The position numbers and the translations under genes are program-made. A DNA stretch of 43,829 nucleotides. Source: a virus. Where the stretch lies: the IMG/VR virus record IMGVR_UViG_3300023210_000067, positions 1 to 43,829 of that record. One strand, 5' to 3'. Shown here piece after piece: positions 1 through 8,912 of the stretch (its first letter is position 1; each line of letters begins with the position of its first letter). The notes below the pieces were generated by a model. It saw only the letters and a list, made by a program, of their open reading frames with translations. It was not told the origin of the DNA and ran no database searches.

Positions 1-197
1 GGAATTTGCTCAACATCAGATAATCCATCAACCCAATACCCTTTAATCTCACCTAAGTCCTCCCAACACTTAGGTTTCGTAGGAGCTACACCTAACTCCT
101 CTTTAGAAAAGTTAGCCTCTAATTTTTTCCTCACCCTTTCATCTTTTGTTAAAGCGTATATTTCTCTTGCTTCTTCTTTACTTAATTCTAATTTCAT
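1..197 (-). CDS. Hypothetical protein, 5' part only (cut by left edge)
   Basis: An open frame starts with ATG at 197 and stays open for 65 codons to the window edge, so the C-terminus is missing. The visible part is rich in Lys and Glu and ends in a Trp/Gly/Tyr-rich stretch (CWEDLGEIKGYWVDGLSDVE). I do not recognise the family. The start is supported by an early-type promoter at 219-249 and by the leader AAACAGTAAGAATT directly before the ATG, which is shared with the gene starting at 782. Confidence 0.6.
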   Translation of the reverse strand, partial: MKLELSKEEAREIYALTKDERVRKKLEANFSKEELGVAPTKPKCWEDLGEIKGYWVDGLSDVEQI

Positions 198-218
198 AAT
201 TCTTACTGTTTTAATTTA

Positions 219-249
219 CAAGGTAGGTATAAATACTTAATAAGTCAAG
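219..249 (-). promoter_or_regulatory. Early-type promoter CTTG-N20-TACCTTG (copy 1)
   Basis: On the minus strand CTTG (249-246) is followed by exactly 20 bases and then TACCTTG (225-219). This lies 22 bases upstream of the ATG at 197. It is part of a 34-bp stretch (216-249) repeated exactly at 1383-1416. The layout resembles the Bacteroidota promoter (TTTG, about 19-20 bases, TAnnTTTG) but has CTTG in both elements. Confidence 0.6.
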
Positions 250-251
250 TA

Positions 252-782
252 TTAATGCCACTTTTCAAAAATAGGATTAATTTTGTTAACCCATTTGAAT
301 ATTTTTAGATTATTATCTTCTGAATAATGTTGAAGGAATAAGAAAACAAATGATAAAGCTTGCTCTCTTAATTTAGTAAATTCACAAAAAACGCAACTTA
401 CACTATTAAGAGTATCAGTTATAATTATATACTCCATCTTATTTATTGTCTTTGTGTTTATTTTATAACCTTTTACAAATAAACTTGTTCCATATCTACT
501 ATTTGTGAAAAAATTAAGCACATTTGTTCGACCGAAAGGGCTTTTTAAATACACATCGCACAATTCTAAATCATCTACATCTACATACTCTTTAAGTTTG
601 TTGAATAATGACAGGATTGTTGAGTTTAGATTTGAGGCTTCTGTTTTTTGCCTTACCTCTCTTTTGAAACGGCAAAGTGTGTCAATTGTAATATCATCCA
701 TTTGCTTTATAGACTCTATACTGTAATCATTTAATATACCCGACACCAAATTGTAATAATCTTCCGTTCTTTCTTCTTTCAT
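252..782 (-). CDS. Hypothetical protein, 176 aa
   Basis: A complete frame starts with ATG at 782, with the leader AAACAGTAAGAATT immediately upstream as for the gene at 197. The protein is soluble-looking, with an acidic N-terminal half and several cysteines near residues 130-133 (SCVFCEF). No membrane segment, signal peptide or known motif is visible. Its place in a run of short left-edge genes suggests an early host-modifying protein, which is inference only. Confidence 0.6.
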   Translation of the reverse strand: MKEERTEDYYNLVSGILNDYSIESIKQMDDITIDTLCRFKREVRQKTEASNLNSTILSLFNKLKEYVDVDDLELCDVYLKSPFGRTNVLNFFTNSRYGTSLFVKGYKINTKTINKMEYIIITDTLNSVSCVFCEFTKLREQALSFVFLFLQHYSEDNNLKIFKWVNKINPIFEKWH

Positions 783-819
783 AATTCTTACTGTTTATTC
801 TTACATTTAATTTTAGCAA

Positions 820-1089
820 CTATTTAGGTATCGTATCGTTTATTTGATAATTATCACCTATGTAATTAGCTAGCACACTTATATTTCCAAATTTGTGACA
901 TTTACCTTTGCCGTCTTTTAATACCACACTGTAAAAAAAAGTATCTTTTTCTTTATACTGCAATACTATCGGTTCTTCCATATCTTTAAACTCTATCAGC
1001 GTTCTTTCTGTATAGTTACAGCTTGTAAGTAAAACAGTTGCTGACACTAAATATAGTGTATAGCTTAATTTTTTGGTTAATCGTTTCAT
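820..1089 (-). CDS. Small putative lipoprotein, 89 aa
   Basis: The N-terminus has a type II signal peptide: two basic patches (MKRLTKKL), a hydrophobic stretch, then the lipobox LLTSC with the acylated Cys at residue 24. The mature part is about 65 residues, charged, with no recognised domain. Phage lipoproteins of this size sometimes block superinfection from the periplasm; that is known for other phages and not shown here. It could also be an outer-membrane decoy. Confidence 0.6.
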   Translation of the reverse strand: MKRLTKKLSYTLYLVSATVLLTSCNYTERTLIEFKDMEEPIVLQYKEKDTFFYSVVLKDGKGKCHKFGNISVLANYIGDNYQINDTIPK

Positions 1090-1159
1090 AACTTTAAGTT
1101 TTTAAAATGTTATAAGCACAAGCTCAAAATTGCTCATTATCTTTCTATGTTTTTTTAGT

Positions 1160-1354
1160 TTAATCCCATAACTCATTGCAAGCTTGCGTCTCAGCCATTA
1201 CAGCTATTACAGTTCTTTCACGTAACGTAAATCTATCCCAGTCTTTTCTCCATTCTTCTGGTACATAATTACGCCAATCATGCACTTTTGAGGTATTTTC
1301 AAACTTTGGATCACTTAAATCTATATTCTTTATAGAATCTTCAAATAACTTCAT
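1160..1354 (-). CDS. Hypothetical protein, 64 aa
   Basis: A short acidic protein rich in Trp and Arg (for example DWRNYVPEEWRKDWDRFT). ATG at 1354 follows the early-type promoter at 1386-1416 and an A-rich leader. No family recognised. The promoter and leader support it as a real early gene despite its size. Confidence 0.55.
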   Translation of the reverse strand: MKLFEDSIKNIDLSDPKFENTSKVHDWRNYVPEEWRKDWDRFTLRERTVIAVMAETQACNELWD

Positions 1355-1385
1355 TGTATTATTGTTTTAATATTTAACATGCTTA

Positions 1386-1416
1386 CAAGGTAGGTATAAA
1401 TACTTAATAAGTCAAG
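1386..1416 (-). promoter_or_regulatory. Early-type promoter CTTG-N20-TACCTTG (copy 2)
   Basis: CTTG at 1416-1413, 20 bases, then TACCTTG at 1392-1386. It is identical to copy 1 over 34 bases (1383-1416 versus 216-249). It lies 31 bases upstream of the ATG at 1354 and just downstream of the duplicated 76-bp element. Confidence 0.6.
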
Positions 1417-1439
1417 GAAAAAGAGGAGAATTGTAGCTC

Positions 1440-1515
1440 CCCCCTTCCATCCCCCTTTATAGTAGTGGGTTTTTTACGTCAAACCTTGTTGTAGTGGTTT
1501 AAAGGCACTTTTTAT
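1440..1515. repeat. 76-bp duplicated intergenic element, copy R1
   Basis: This stretch matches 16275-16350 in the same orientation with three mismatches over 76 bases. Read on the minus strand it contains two tandem AAACC(C)ACTAC units, the sequence TTTGACG, and a G-rich end (TATAAAGGGGG). It overlaps the stop codon of the gene at 1512 and lies upstream of an early-type promoter. It encodes no protein that I can see; an operator or shared regulatory leader is the likeliest role. Confidence 0.75.
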
Positions 1516-1835
1516 TTTGACTCTGCGAACTTAACCTCCCTAACTTTTTTCTCTTTACCTGTTTGAGGATTTGTTACATAAAGTATTAACTGCTTACCAT
1601 CCTCACTTCTTTTGAAGATGTAACTTTTTCCATCCTTAGCTTTTACTTGAAAACTCTCACCAGCATTAAGACCAAGTATGTCTTTTTTATTCTTAGACAT
1701 TTCAGTCTTAATGTTTTCTCTTTCTTGCTTGTTCTCAGCTCCTACAAGCTTCTTAGGGAGTCCAACTCTACCTAAGCGTCTATTTACCTTATTGTCTAAG
1801 TAAACATCGCCTTCACCCTTCTTTAATTCGTCCAT
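1512..1835 (-). CDS. Hypothetical basic protein, 107 aa
   Basis: A lysine-rich protein whose second half reads like a small beta-barrel (GESFQVKAKDGKSYIFKRS, then QLILYVTNP). I chose ATG at 1835; a GTG at 1844 overlapping the previous stop (GTGA) is an alternative that adds three residues. It is the last gene of the polymerase transcription unit and its stop lies inside repeat R1. Function unknown. Confidence 0.6.
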   Translation of the reverse strand: MDELKKGEGDVYLDNKVNRRLGRVGLPKKLVGAENKQERENIKTEMSKNKKDILGLNAGESFQVKAKDGKSYIFKRSEDGKQLILYVTNPQTGKEKKVREVKFAESK

Positions 1836-1840
1836 TTTTA

Positions 1841-2287
1841 TCACTTTTTTAGTAAAACTTCTATTTTTTTAATTTTATCTGAGTAAGCGTAATAATACGA
1901 TTTAACCATATTAAGCTCATGTCTTTGTTTTTCAACTTCTTCAACCTTCTCATTGTAACCTTTATCAGTATATACCAACTCTAAAACTTGTTGGTTGTTT
2001 TGAGGATAAATAGCTGATAAGGAGTTGTTATTGTTAGGAAAAGATGCCTTTGTTAGTCTTTTTCCTCTACAATACTCATAGAAAGACTTCTCTAAGGACT
2101 TTTCTGCCTTAATTAGTTCATATTCTAACTCAGTTTTTAACGAACTTAGCTTATACAAAACAAGAGGAGCTATCAACCCCTCTTGTTTAATATTGTCAAA
2201 GTCTATCGTTAAATTACGCTCACTTAACTCAAACGATGTGTCCGAATTATCGAGTTCTAAAATAAGATTATTCCTTGATATTTTCAT
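1841..2287 (-). CDS. Hypothetical protein, 148 aa
   Basis: It starts with ATG at 2287, inside the 3' end of the polymerase gene (20-bp overlap in another frame), so the two are probably translationally coupled. The centre and C-terminus are helical and rich in Lys and Glu (ELEYELIKAEKSLEKSFYEY). The overlap suggests a replication-associated role, but no domain is recognised. Confidence 0.6.
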   Translation of the reverse strand: MKISRNNLILELDNSDTSFELSERNLTIDFDNIKQEGLIAPLVLYKLSSLKTELEYELIKAEKSLEKSFYEYCRGKRLTKASFPNNNNSLSAIYPQNNQQVLELVYTDKGYNEKVEEVEKQRHELNMVKSYYYAYSDKIKKIEVLLKK

Positions 2288-5200
2288 AAATAAATGTAAT
2301 TTTCGAGTTGTGATTCAAAGAAAGAGTTTTACACTGCTTGTATTTATCATCTTTAACAATTCCAGACAAGAACAAATAGCAACCTTTCTTAATTCTTTTA
2401 GTATCGTCTTTATTCTTTTTTAGGAATGAAGAAAAGCCAGTTACGTAGACAAGATCAGAATTAGATTCTAAAGTTATTGATAACATGTCTCCATAGGCGT
2501 TTTTCTTTAGCGTAGCGACCTTAATAGAACCAGCTAAGGTAATTTCATCACCCTCATCTAAACCTTGCAACTCAGACGATTTAAAATAGTCATCAATTGG
2601 CAGGCTGGCTTTGTCGATAAGTTTATCATAGTCAATATAAGTCCAACCAAGTATATCACTTTCGTAAGATTTGTACTCAATGAAAGAACAATTGATGTAT
2701 TTTCTATCTTTTTCCTTAGTAGCTCTATTTTCGTAGAATTTCATAAGAACTTTGGCTCTATCGAATACATCTTTAACAAACTCTACCTCATCAAATGCTC
2801 CAGATAAGATTAAATTCTCAACTTCGTTCTTTTTAGCCTTTGTTCTATTGTCAAAGTCAACGATAGATAAAAAGTTACCATTCTCATCTCTTTCTTTGAT
2901 AATTGACGAAGCTAAGGTTTTAACTTGCTTAATTTGAGACAATCCCCAATAAATATCATTACCAACAATGTCAAAAACTTCGGGAGCTAAGTTAATATCT
3001 GGTGTTTTTACTGAGATAATACCCTCTTCTTGAATTTCTTTGATAATACTTGCCATATCTCTAACAGCTTTTGCCTTCTTATACTCAGTAGCAAGTGCAA
3101 TAGAGTAAAATTCTGCTGGGAAGTGAGTTTTTAACCACATTGTATCATTACTAAGCCAAGCATAACTAAATGCGTGAGCTTTATTAAATGAATATGTCGA
3201 AAACTCTACAATTTTATCCCAAAGCTCATCAGCCATAGAGGTAGTGTAACCTTTCTTAGTAGACTCTTCTGTGAACATCACCTTAAATGTCTTCATTTTT
3301 TCCATGTCTTTTTTACCAATGGCTTTACGAACATCATCAGCTTGTGCGTCTGTAAAGTCAGCTAACACAACAAAAGCTTTCATAACTTGCTCTTGGTAGA
3401 CTAAAAACCCTAAAGTTTCTTCTTCTACGTCTTCTAATAATAAATCATATTCAGCTTCTCTAATTTCGTTTTTAACGTCTAAGTAGTGTTCGTGAATTTT
3501 TAAGTTCATTGTAGCTGGTCTTAGTAGCGAGGTAGCAATACTTAGGTCTGAAATAGAGGAAGGTTTTGCTCTTTTTACATATTGAGTAGCAACAGTAGAT
3601 GAAAATTGGAACACTTTACAAGTTTTACCCTCAGCAAAGTTATTAAATGACTCTTTACAATCAACTGGTATGTTTTTGTAATCAATGGTAGTGCTTTTTT
3701 TCTCTTGAATTAAGTCAATAATGTCATGAATGTCATCTAAAGTACCTAAGCTTAGTATATCATTCTTTAAAAGACCCATTTTTTCACAATTCTTACCATT
3801 GAACTCAGTAATTAATACTGGCTCTGGGAAATCTTGATACTTTATCTTCCTACAAGGGATATAATCGTGAATTTCGGTAGGATTTCCGTCAAAATCTTCC
3901 TCTGGAGTAATTAATACACCACAAGCATGAACTCCTTTTTGTATTAAAGCACCTTCAACCAACTCTACTTTACTACAAGCATCATAGTTTTTATTAAGAA
4001 AGGTAGTTAATCTTGGAGATGTATTTAACATCACATTCAGCATAGTATCACCATCATTATTACCTATCATCTTAGTATGGTACTTTATGATTTTATCTTG
4101 CTCTCCGTGAAGTTTCATAAGCCTTGTTAATGCTGTTTTGGCAGTTAATTCTCCAAAGTTACCTATCAAAGCTACATTTTTCTCGCCGTATCTACTCATA
4201 AGGAAGCCTTTAATCATGTTAACGTACCTTCTTTCAAAGTCACAATCTAAATCTGGCATGGATTTTGTTGCCCTACCCTTATTTAAGAACCTACTAAACG
4301 ATAACCCATGCTTAATAGGATCTACGTCTGTAATTCCCATCAAATATGTAACTAATGAACCAGCACCAGAACCACGACCTCTACCATAATAAGCTCCAAT
4401 ACTGTCAGCGTATTCATACTGGGATTTAGTAATAAGGAAATAAGACACGTAATTACTACTTGTAATAACTTCCATCTCAGTTTTTACCCTATCAGCGTAA
4501 ACCTTTTGGTCTAATCTTGGATTGTTTGCTATTTTACTCTTCCAACCTTCACCAATACAGTTTCTAAAAGCTTCATATTCTTCTTCTTTTGTTGGTAAAA
4601 ACTTAGGAATTTTAAATCCATCCGTTATAATAGGCTTGTCTGGTAAAGAATCTACTAAAACTTGAACATTTCTTACAGCTCTATCAAAAACTTTCTCAGT
4701 TTCATCATTTAAAGCGAACATTATCTCCTCTTTTGAAGTTTTGCAAGTCTTCATTTCCAAGTTTTCACTCCTTTTTGGATTCAAACCTGTTACAAGTTTA
4801 CCAAGCAATGTTCTGCTATTCTTGTAAAATCTATGAGTGTTGTAAGTGTCGTTAATCCAAATAGGTTCATAAGAAGAGTTTACATACTCTTTTAGTCTGT
4901 TAAGAAATTTGGAATAAATTGACGAAGATTGATACTCATTAGTTGAAAATTGATAGTAAACCTTGTTAAAGTGTGACTCTAAGTAGTTTAAAAGTTCTAC
5001 ATTAAATGGAACTTTGTCTGGATTTACAACAATTGTTACAGAGGTACTAAGTTTTTTTAATTGCTCTTTAGTAATACAGTTAGTTTTGTAGTTATCAACA
5101 AAGGCGATCTTGTTAAGTTTCAATAGTTCTTGATAAGTTCCGTAAAACTTTAAAGGAAATTTATCATTGTTACCAAAATCAACATCGCATTGCAACCCTA

Positions 5201-5672
5201 ATACAGGTTTAATACCAGCACCTAAGCAATGTTCTTGAAACTCTAAAACTCCACCCATGCAATTAGTATCACACACTCCTAAAGCAGTTATTCCTGTCTT
5301 TTTAGCAATATTAACTACACTTTTTAAGTTAATACTACTTTCCATCATTGAATACTTGCTTTTTATACCTAACAAAGGTGTTTTTGAAGGGTTTTTAAGC
5401 TTATTATCGAACAGCATTATCTTTAAGTCCTCAAACTTACCAGCTTCTTTGTTAAACATAGCATAGTAAGGAGTTTCTGCTGGTATGATAGCTACGGCTT
5501 CTGCACTACCATTAACAAAAAACATTTGAAGTTGTGCCTCAGAAAGGTTTATCTCTCCATTGACTAATACTTTGGAAGTTTCTGTTAAAAATAGCATCTT
5601 AATACCATTAACAATCCAAAGTGAGCCTTGTTTTTTGATTTCTAAATTGTTTTCTTGAAAGAAATTGCTCAT
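2268..5672 (-). CDS. dnaE: DNA polymerase III alpha subunit (DnaE-like, C-family), 1134 aa
   Basis: This is the phage replicative polymerase. Visible in order: an N-terminal extension of about 95 residues; a PHP-like domain (residues 99-165); the palm with GRGRGSGAGSL (430-440) and the catalytic pair in PDLDCD (D474, D476); the third carboxylate in KNDILSLGTL (D638); the fingers motif YQEQVMK and SFNKAHAFSYAW; a helix-hairpin-helix region (GLSQIKQVK); and a C-terminal OB-fold. Length is close to bacterial DnaE (about 1160). The PHP metal ligands are gone: the expected HxH before YS reads GIK (102-104) and the DHG/DHN position reads DTN (135-137), so the PHP domain is probably inactive. A host-like promoter lies just upstream. 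Confidence 0.95.
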   Translation of the reverse strand: MSNFFQENNLEIKKQGSLWIVNGIKMLFLTETSKVLVNGEINLSEAQLQMFFVNGSAEAVAIIPAETPYYAMFNKEAGKFEDLKIMLFDNKLKNPSKTPLLGIKSKYSMMESSINLKSVVNIAKKTGITALGVCDTNCMGGVLEFQEHCLGAGIKPVLGLQCDVDFGNNDKFPLKFYGTYQELLKLNKIAFVDNYKTNCITKEQLKKLSTSVTIVVNPDKVPFNVELLNYLESHFNKVYYQFSTNEYQSSSIYSKFLNRLKEYVNSSYEPIWINDTYNTHRFYKNSRTLLGKLVTGLNPKRSENLEMKTCKTSKEEIMFALNDETEKVFDRAVRNVQVLVDSLPDKPIITDGFKIPKFLPTKEEEYEAFRNCIGEGWKSKIANNPRLDQKVYADRVKTEMEVITSSNYVSYFLITKSQYEYADSIGAYYGRGRGSGAGSLVTYLMGITDVDPIKHGLSFSRFLNKGRATKSMPDLDCDFERRYVNMIKGFLMSRYGEKNVALIGNFGELTAKTALTRLMKLHGEQDKIIKYHTKMIGNNDGDTMLNVMLNTSPRLTTFLNKNYDACSKVELVEGALIQKGVHACGVLITPEEDFDGNPTEIHDYIPCRKIKYQDFPEPVLITEFNGKNCEKMGLLKNDILSLGTLDDIHDIIDLIQEKKSTTIDYKNIPVDCKESFNNFAEGKTCKVFQFSSTVATQYVKRAKPSSISDLSIATSLLRPATMNLKIHEHYLDVKNEIREAEYDLLLEDVEEETLGFLVYQEQVMKAFVVLADFTDAQADDVRKAIGKKDMEKMKTFKVMFTEESTKKGYTTSMADELWDKIVEFSTYSFNKAHAFSYAWLSNDTMWLKTHFPAEFYSIALATEYKKAKAVRDMASIIKEIQEEGIISVKTPDINLAPEVFDIVGNDIYWGLSQIKQVKTLASSIIKERDENGNFLSIVDFDNRTKAKKNEVENLILSGAFDEVEFVKDVFDRAKVLMKFYENRATKEKDRKYINCSFIEYKSYESDILGWTYIDYDKLIDKASLPIDDYFKSSELQGLDEGDEITLAGSIKVATLKKNAYGDMLSITLESNSDLVYVTGFSSFLKKNKDDTKRIKKGCYLFLSGIVKDDKYKQCKTLSLNHNSKITFIYENIKE

Positions 5673-5689
5673 ATATTAATTATTTTGTA

Positions 5690-5721
5690 CTAATATACGA
5701 GCAATTGTTTAAAAATCCAAA
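5690..5721 (-). promoter_or_regulatory. Host-like promoter TTTG-N20-TATATTAG for the polymerase gene
   Basis: TTTG (5721-5718) and TATATTAG (5697-5690) are separated by 20 bases on the minus strand, close to the Bacteroidota consensus TTTG and TAnnTTTG. The site spans the end of the primase gene and the gap before the polymerase ATG at 5672, so the polymerase can be transcribed apart from the primase and helicase. Confidence 0.55.
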
Positions 5722-6701
5722 GATATTGTATTAAAAAAAGTTTCAACCTCGTTAGAATCCCTAAGAGCAGTAGTTAACTCATCAGTGGTAACCTCTTCTG
5801 GATCTCCATTTTCTAAAGAAGCTACTTTAACTGAACTAAATAGGTTTTGTATCTTATTAGCAGTCTTAATAGAAGATTCCAAAGCATCACTGTCATATAA
5901 AATAATTACATTCTTAACATTTGTAAACTTCTTTAGTATATTTACTTGATAATCCTTGAAAGACTTGCCAAATGTAAACACACACTTTACATTTGTAAAC
6001 TTATATAGTTGTAACTTCCTATCAACAGCTACCTTATCAAATATTCCCTCAACAACTATAACAGTGTGAGTTTCTTCTAATATATCATCTAAACCACCTA
6101 ATATCTTACCAAAATCAACACCCCATGAGTTTTTAAACTTCTGAATAGGAGCTTTATATTTACTCTTATTATGCTCTTTTATAAACGTTGCATCTAATAC
6201 ACTTCTACCTATATAAGCGACAGGAACACTGTTCTGTTTTATAATCATATAGACGTAATCGTTGCTTTGAGTAACCTCATATTTCATCAACTCTTCATTA
6301 GTCCAACCTCTTTTAGTTAGAAATTCAATATTAGGGTTGAACTTGTAAGGAGAATTGCGATTTATAGGCGTTTTAATGAGTTCTAAGACATCTTCTTCTT
6401 CACTTAATGGTATTACATCAAAATCATGATTATAATCGTCTATGGTAGGTATTCTGTTAGGTAGTAAGTTTAATATTCCTAAGTGTTTAAAAACCTCATA
6501 AACACTACCAGAGTGATCTCCTCTTTTGCAGTCATAACTTCCAACGTATTTGCCGTTATCTGGATTAATATTTAATGCTTTTTTATAGTTTATATAAAAC
6601 TTATCATCCTTTCCACAGATAGGGCAACCACCTGTTACGTGATCACCTCTTGCAATCTTAGCATTTGGTAAGTGTTTTAATAATAAATCTAAGATTTTCA
6701 T
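5709..6701 (-). CDS. DNA primase (DnaG-type, zinc finger plus Toprim), 330 aa
   Basis: It makes RNA primers at the fork. A CHC2-type zinc-binding region is visible: CPIC (C26, C29), then C58 and H63 in YDCKRGDHSGS. A Toprim domain follows with the glutamate in VVEGIFD (E218) and the DxD in ILYDSDA (D270, D272). At 330 residues it is shorter than bacterial DnaG (about 600) and lacks a visible C-terminal helicase-binding domain, as is common for phage primases. Its ATG overlaps the helicase stop by four bases (6698-6701), indicating coupled translation. Confidence 0.9.
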   Translation of the reverse strand: MKILDLLLKHLPNAKIARGDHVTGGCPICGKDDKFYINYKKALNINPDNGKYVGSYDCKRGDHSGSVYEVFKHLGILNLLPNRIPTIDDYNHDFDVIPLSEEEDVLELIKTPINRNSPYKFNPNIEFLTKRGWTNEELMKYEVTQSNDYVYMIIKQNSVPVAYIGRSVLDATFIKEHNKSKYKAPIQKFKNSWGVDFGKILGGLDDILEETHTVIVVEGIFDKVAVDRKLQLYKFTNVKCVFTFGKSFKDYQVNILKKFTNVKNVIILYDSDALESSIKTANKIQNLFSSVKVASLENGDPEEVTTDELTTALRDSNEVETFFNTISLDF

Positions 6702-8071
6702 TGCTCTATGTATATTTTTGGTGATTTAGTAATCTCATCCCAATAATTATCACAAGTGTTTTTGTTGTCATAAAACTGAGAAGAGTTTCTGTTCTGAGCA
6801 ATGGTGAACAATATCTTATCCTTACCAGTTCGGTATTTATCTATAAATAACCTCGCTACTTCAAAAGGTCTCTCTTTGTTAGTTTCAACCTCTGAGAATG
6901 TTTGAGAAATGGTACAAAATAAGTTCATTTGTCTAATAAGAGCCTTATTGTCAGCAATATTATTACGAGTAAGAACAAATCCTACGTTATTCTTGTCTTC
7001 TGGCTTAATGTCATTACTTTGAGTAGCAGTTATCACAGGAACATCAAGCTCCATAGCAATATTTTTCATTTGTTTACCAACAGCACTTTTTTTGGCTCTA
7101 ACTCCTTCATTATTAGTAGAGTATGTTTTACCATCACCAACTTCAAACTCATCTAAGTAGTCAAAAATTAACAAATCAAACTTTCCATGCTTTTTCTCCA
7201 TTTTTTTAGCAATGTTATAGCAATCGTTCATACTACCACTACCAAACTCTTCAAAAGCGTGAACATATAGGTCTGAGATTAATGTCTTTTTAAACTCAGC
7301 GATTTTAGCGTCAATCTCTTTATTCTTTTTAGCATCAAAGGAATTAAACATGAAACTTGACGAGTTTACTCCAAGCAATGTTGACTTATATAGGTCTAAA
7401 CAAGCCTCTCTTGAATCCTCTGCTTGAAAATGTAGCACTTTTTTACCTTGTAATAACGCTTGTATGCCTATATATCTAAGCATTGTTGACTTACCGCCAC
7501 CAGAATCAGCCATAATGCACCAAAATTCCTTCCTTCTTATACCTCCGTAAGTATAGTAATCTAAAGGAGCTATACCCGTTGGCAAGGGTATTGATGTTCT
7601 TATTAACTTTCTCTCAGCTTCGGTCTCGTCCATAGATTCCATAAGCCCTTTAACCATTTCGCTACTAATAGATAAGCTTTCCTTATACTCAATGAAGTTA
7701 TTCATCTCTGTTTGAGCTTCCTCATGCTTGCCAGAACGGTACAATTCACCCATTTTGTTGTAGCTTTTTCTGAATTTCTTATCTAAAAGAAATGACTCAA
7801 AGGAGTTGGTAGCACTTTTAACGTGTACGTCCAACTTTTTAAGGTTGACTACTAACTCACAAGCATCTTTATCAGCTTTAACTGCCTCGTAGATACCTCC
7901 CCAAGTAGCTCCATCGCTTTTAAAATAAGAATGTCTTATTGCTTGAAATACGGACTGATGTTGTTTTGTTGGTAAGAATGATATATCTAAGTGGTCACTT
8001 GCTACGTTACAAAACTCTTTGTCAACAATCATACAAGCTAACACATCATCGCTTAATAATTTCTCTATCAT
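6698..8071 (-). CDS. Replicative DNA helicase (DnaB-type), 457 aa
   Basis: A RecA-fold hexameric helicase. The N-terminal domain (residues 1-130) resembles the DnaB N-domain that contacts primase. The ATPase core carries Walker A in ADSGGGKST (188-196), Walker B in LLIFDYLDE (300-308), the sensor-like VITATQSN, and the C-terminal DKYRTGKDKILFTIAQNR region typical of DnaB motif 4. Length matches the family. It sits between an unknown Cys-containing protein and primase, each overlapping by four bases, forming a compact primosome operon. Confidence 0.92.
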   Translation of the reverse strand: MIEKLLSDDVLACMIVDKEFCNVASDHLDISFLPTKQHQSVFQAIRHSYFKSDGATWGGIYEAVKADKDACELVVNLKKLDVHVKSATNSFESFLLDKKFRKSYNKMGELYRSGKHEEAQTEMNNFIEYKESLSISSEMVKGLMESMDETEAERKLIRTSIPLPTGIAPLDYYTYGGIRRKEFWCIMADSGGGKSTMLRYIGIQALLQGKKVLHFQAEDSREACLDLYKSTLLGVNSSSFMFNSFDAKKNKEIDAKIAEFKKTLISDLYVHAFEEFGSGSMNDCYNIAKKMEKKHGKFDLLIFDYLDEFEVGDGKTYSTNNEGVRAKKSAVGKQMKNIAMELDVPVITATQSNDIKPEDKNNVGFVLTRNNIADNKALIRQMNLFCTISQTFSEVETNKERPFEVARLFIDKYRTGKDKILFTIAQNRNSSQFYDNKNTCDNYWDEITKSPKIYIEQ

Positions 8072-8649
8072 ATTTTACTTCTATATAGGTGGATTAATTT
8101 TTTATATTCTTTTTGCTCGTCACGACACAACTGAGAAGCTTTGCACTCTTTACAAATGTCTGATAATGGATGAAACATTGTAGTCTTCTCAGCACAGTAT
8201 ATAACCCCTCTTAGAGTTCCTTTAAATGGGTTAATATCCTTGATAATTTCCTCAGAATCATGAATAACTAAGAAGTCGTCCTTTTTTATTACTTTCTTAG
8301 GGATAATTTTCTTTAGTATTTCATGCTTTTGAAGGTTTAGCTTTTTAAGCATAGTGTACACAATAGCATAATCGTAACCACTGTCACGTTTTTGAAACTT
8401 GTCAAATGTAGCCTCTGACAAGATCCAAGACAATTGGGTGTTTCTAACCTTCTCTTCTTGACCAAAATAGTTATTATAGCCAAAAAGCATGTAAGTTAAT
8501 ATGAAATTATCACCAAAACACACATTCTTATTCCTCAGCAACTTTAAAAACTTATCAATGTTGTCGTTTTTACTAACTTTGTATTTCTTCTCATATTGTT
8601 TTTCATACAAAGAGTTAAATACTAAAAGCACTTTCTCTTCGTTTTTCAT
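8068..8649 (-). CDS. Hypothetical protein, 193 aa, with C-terminal Cys motif (helicase-loader candidate)
   Basis: The protein is mainly helical and basic. Near the C-terminus it has HPLSDICKECKASQLC, a possible zinc- or iron-sulfur-binding site of one His and three Cys. It overlaps the helicase start by four bases and the preceding gene's stop by four bases. A gene in this position is often a helicase loader or replication accessory protein. I see no Walker motif, so a DnaC-type AAA+ loader is excluded. The function is inference from position. Confidence 0.55.
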   Translation of the reverse strand: MKNEEKVLLVFNSLYEKQYEKKYKVSKNDNIDKFLKLLRNKNVCFGDNFILTYMLFGYNNYFGQEEKVRNTQLSWILSEATFDKFQKRDSGYDYAIVYTMLKKLNLQKHEILKKIIPKKVIKKDDFLVIHDSEEIIKDINPFKGTLRGVIYCAEKTTMFHPLSDICKECKASQLCRDEQKEYKKLIHLYRSKI

Positions 8650-8894
8650 AATTCGTCTTCGATGTCTTCTAAGTTAACTTCTTCCCACTGATGACAGTTA
8701 ATGTCTCTCATCTTTTCTCCTAATCCGTAGACATTATTCTCATCAATAATAATCTCACCAAGAATAATAGAACTTTGAGTTTTATTTTCACTAAAAACGT
8801 CACCAGATTCATTAATTAAAATCCTTTTGCAGATTTCATTATACTTGTCTCCCTTTACTACAATCTTAGTAATTAAATTCTTATAATATTTCAT
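8646..8894 (-). CDS. Hypothetical protein, 82 aa, first gene of the replication operon
   Basis: A small beta-rich protein with an acidic C-terminus (WEEVNLEDIEDEL). ATG at 8894 follows a promoter whose -7 element is at 8913-8920. The stop overlaps the next start by four bases. No family recognised. Confidence 0.55.
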   Translation of the reverse strand: MKYYKNLITKIVVKGDKYNEICKRILINESGDVFSENKTQSSIILGEIIIDENNVYGLGEKMRDINCHQWEEVNLEDIEDEL

Positions 8895-8912
8895 ATCTTT
8901 TTATTGTTTTAA

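Noticed and set aside
1440-1480. Repeat R1/R2 as a rho-independent terminator (GGGTTTTTT on the plus strand)
   Set aside because: Only three G-C pairs could form before the T-tract, and both copies lie upstream of early promoters, so a terminator is not convincing.
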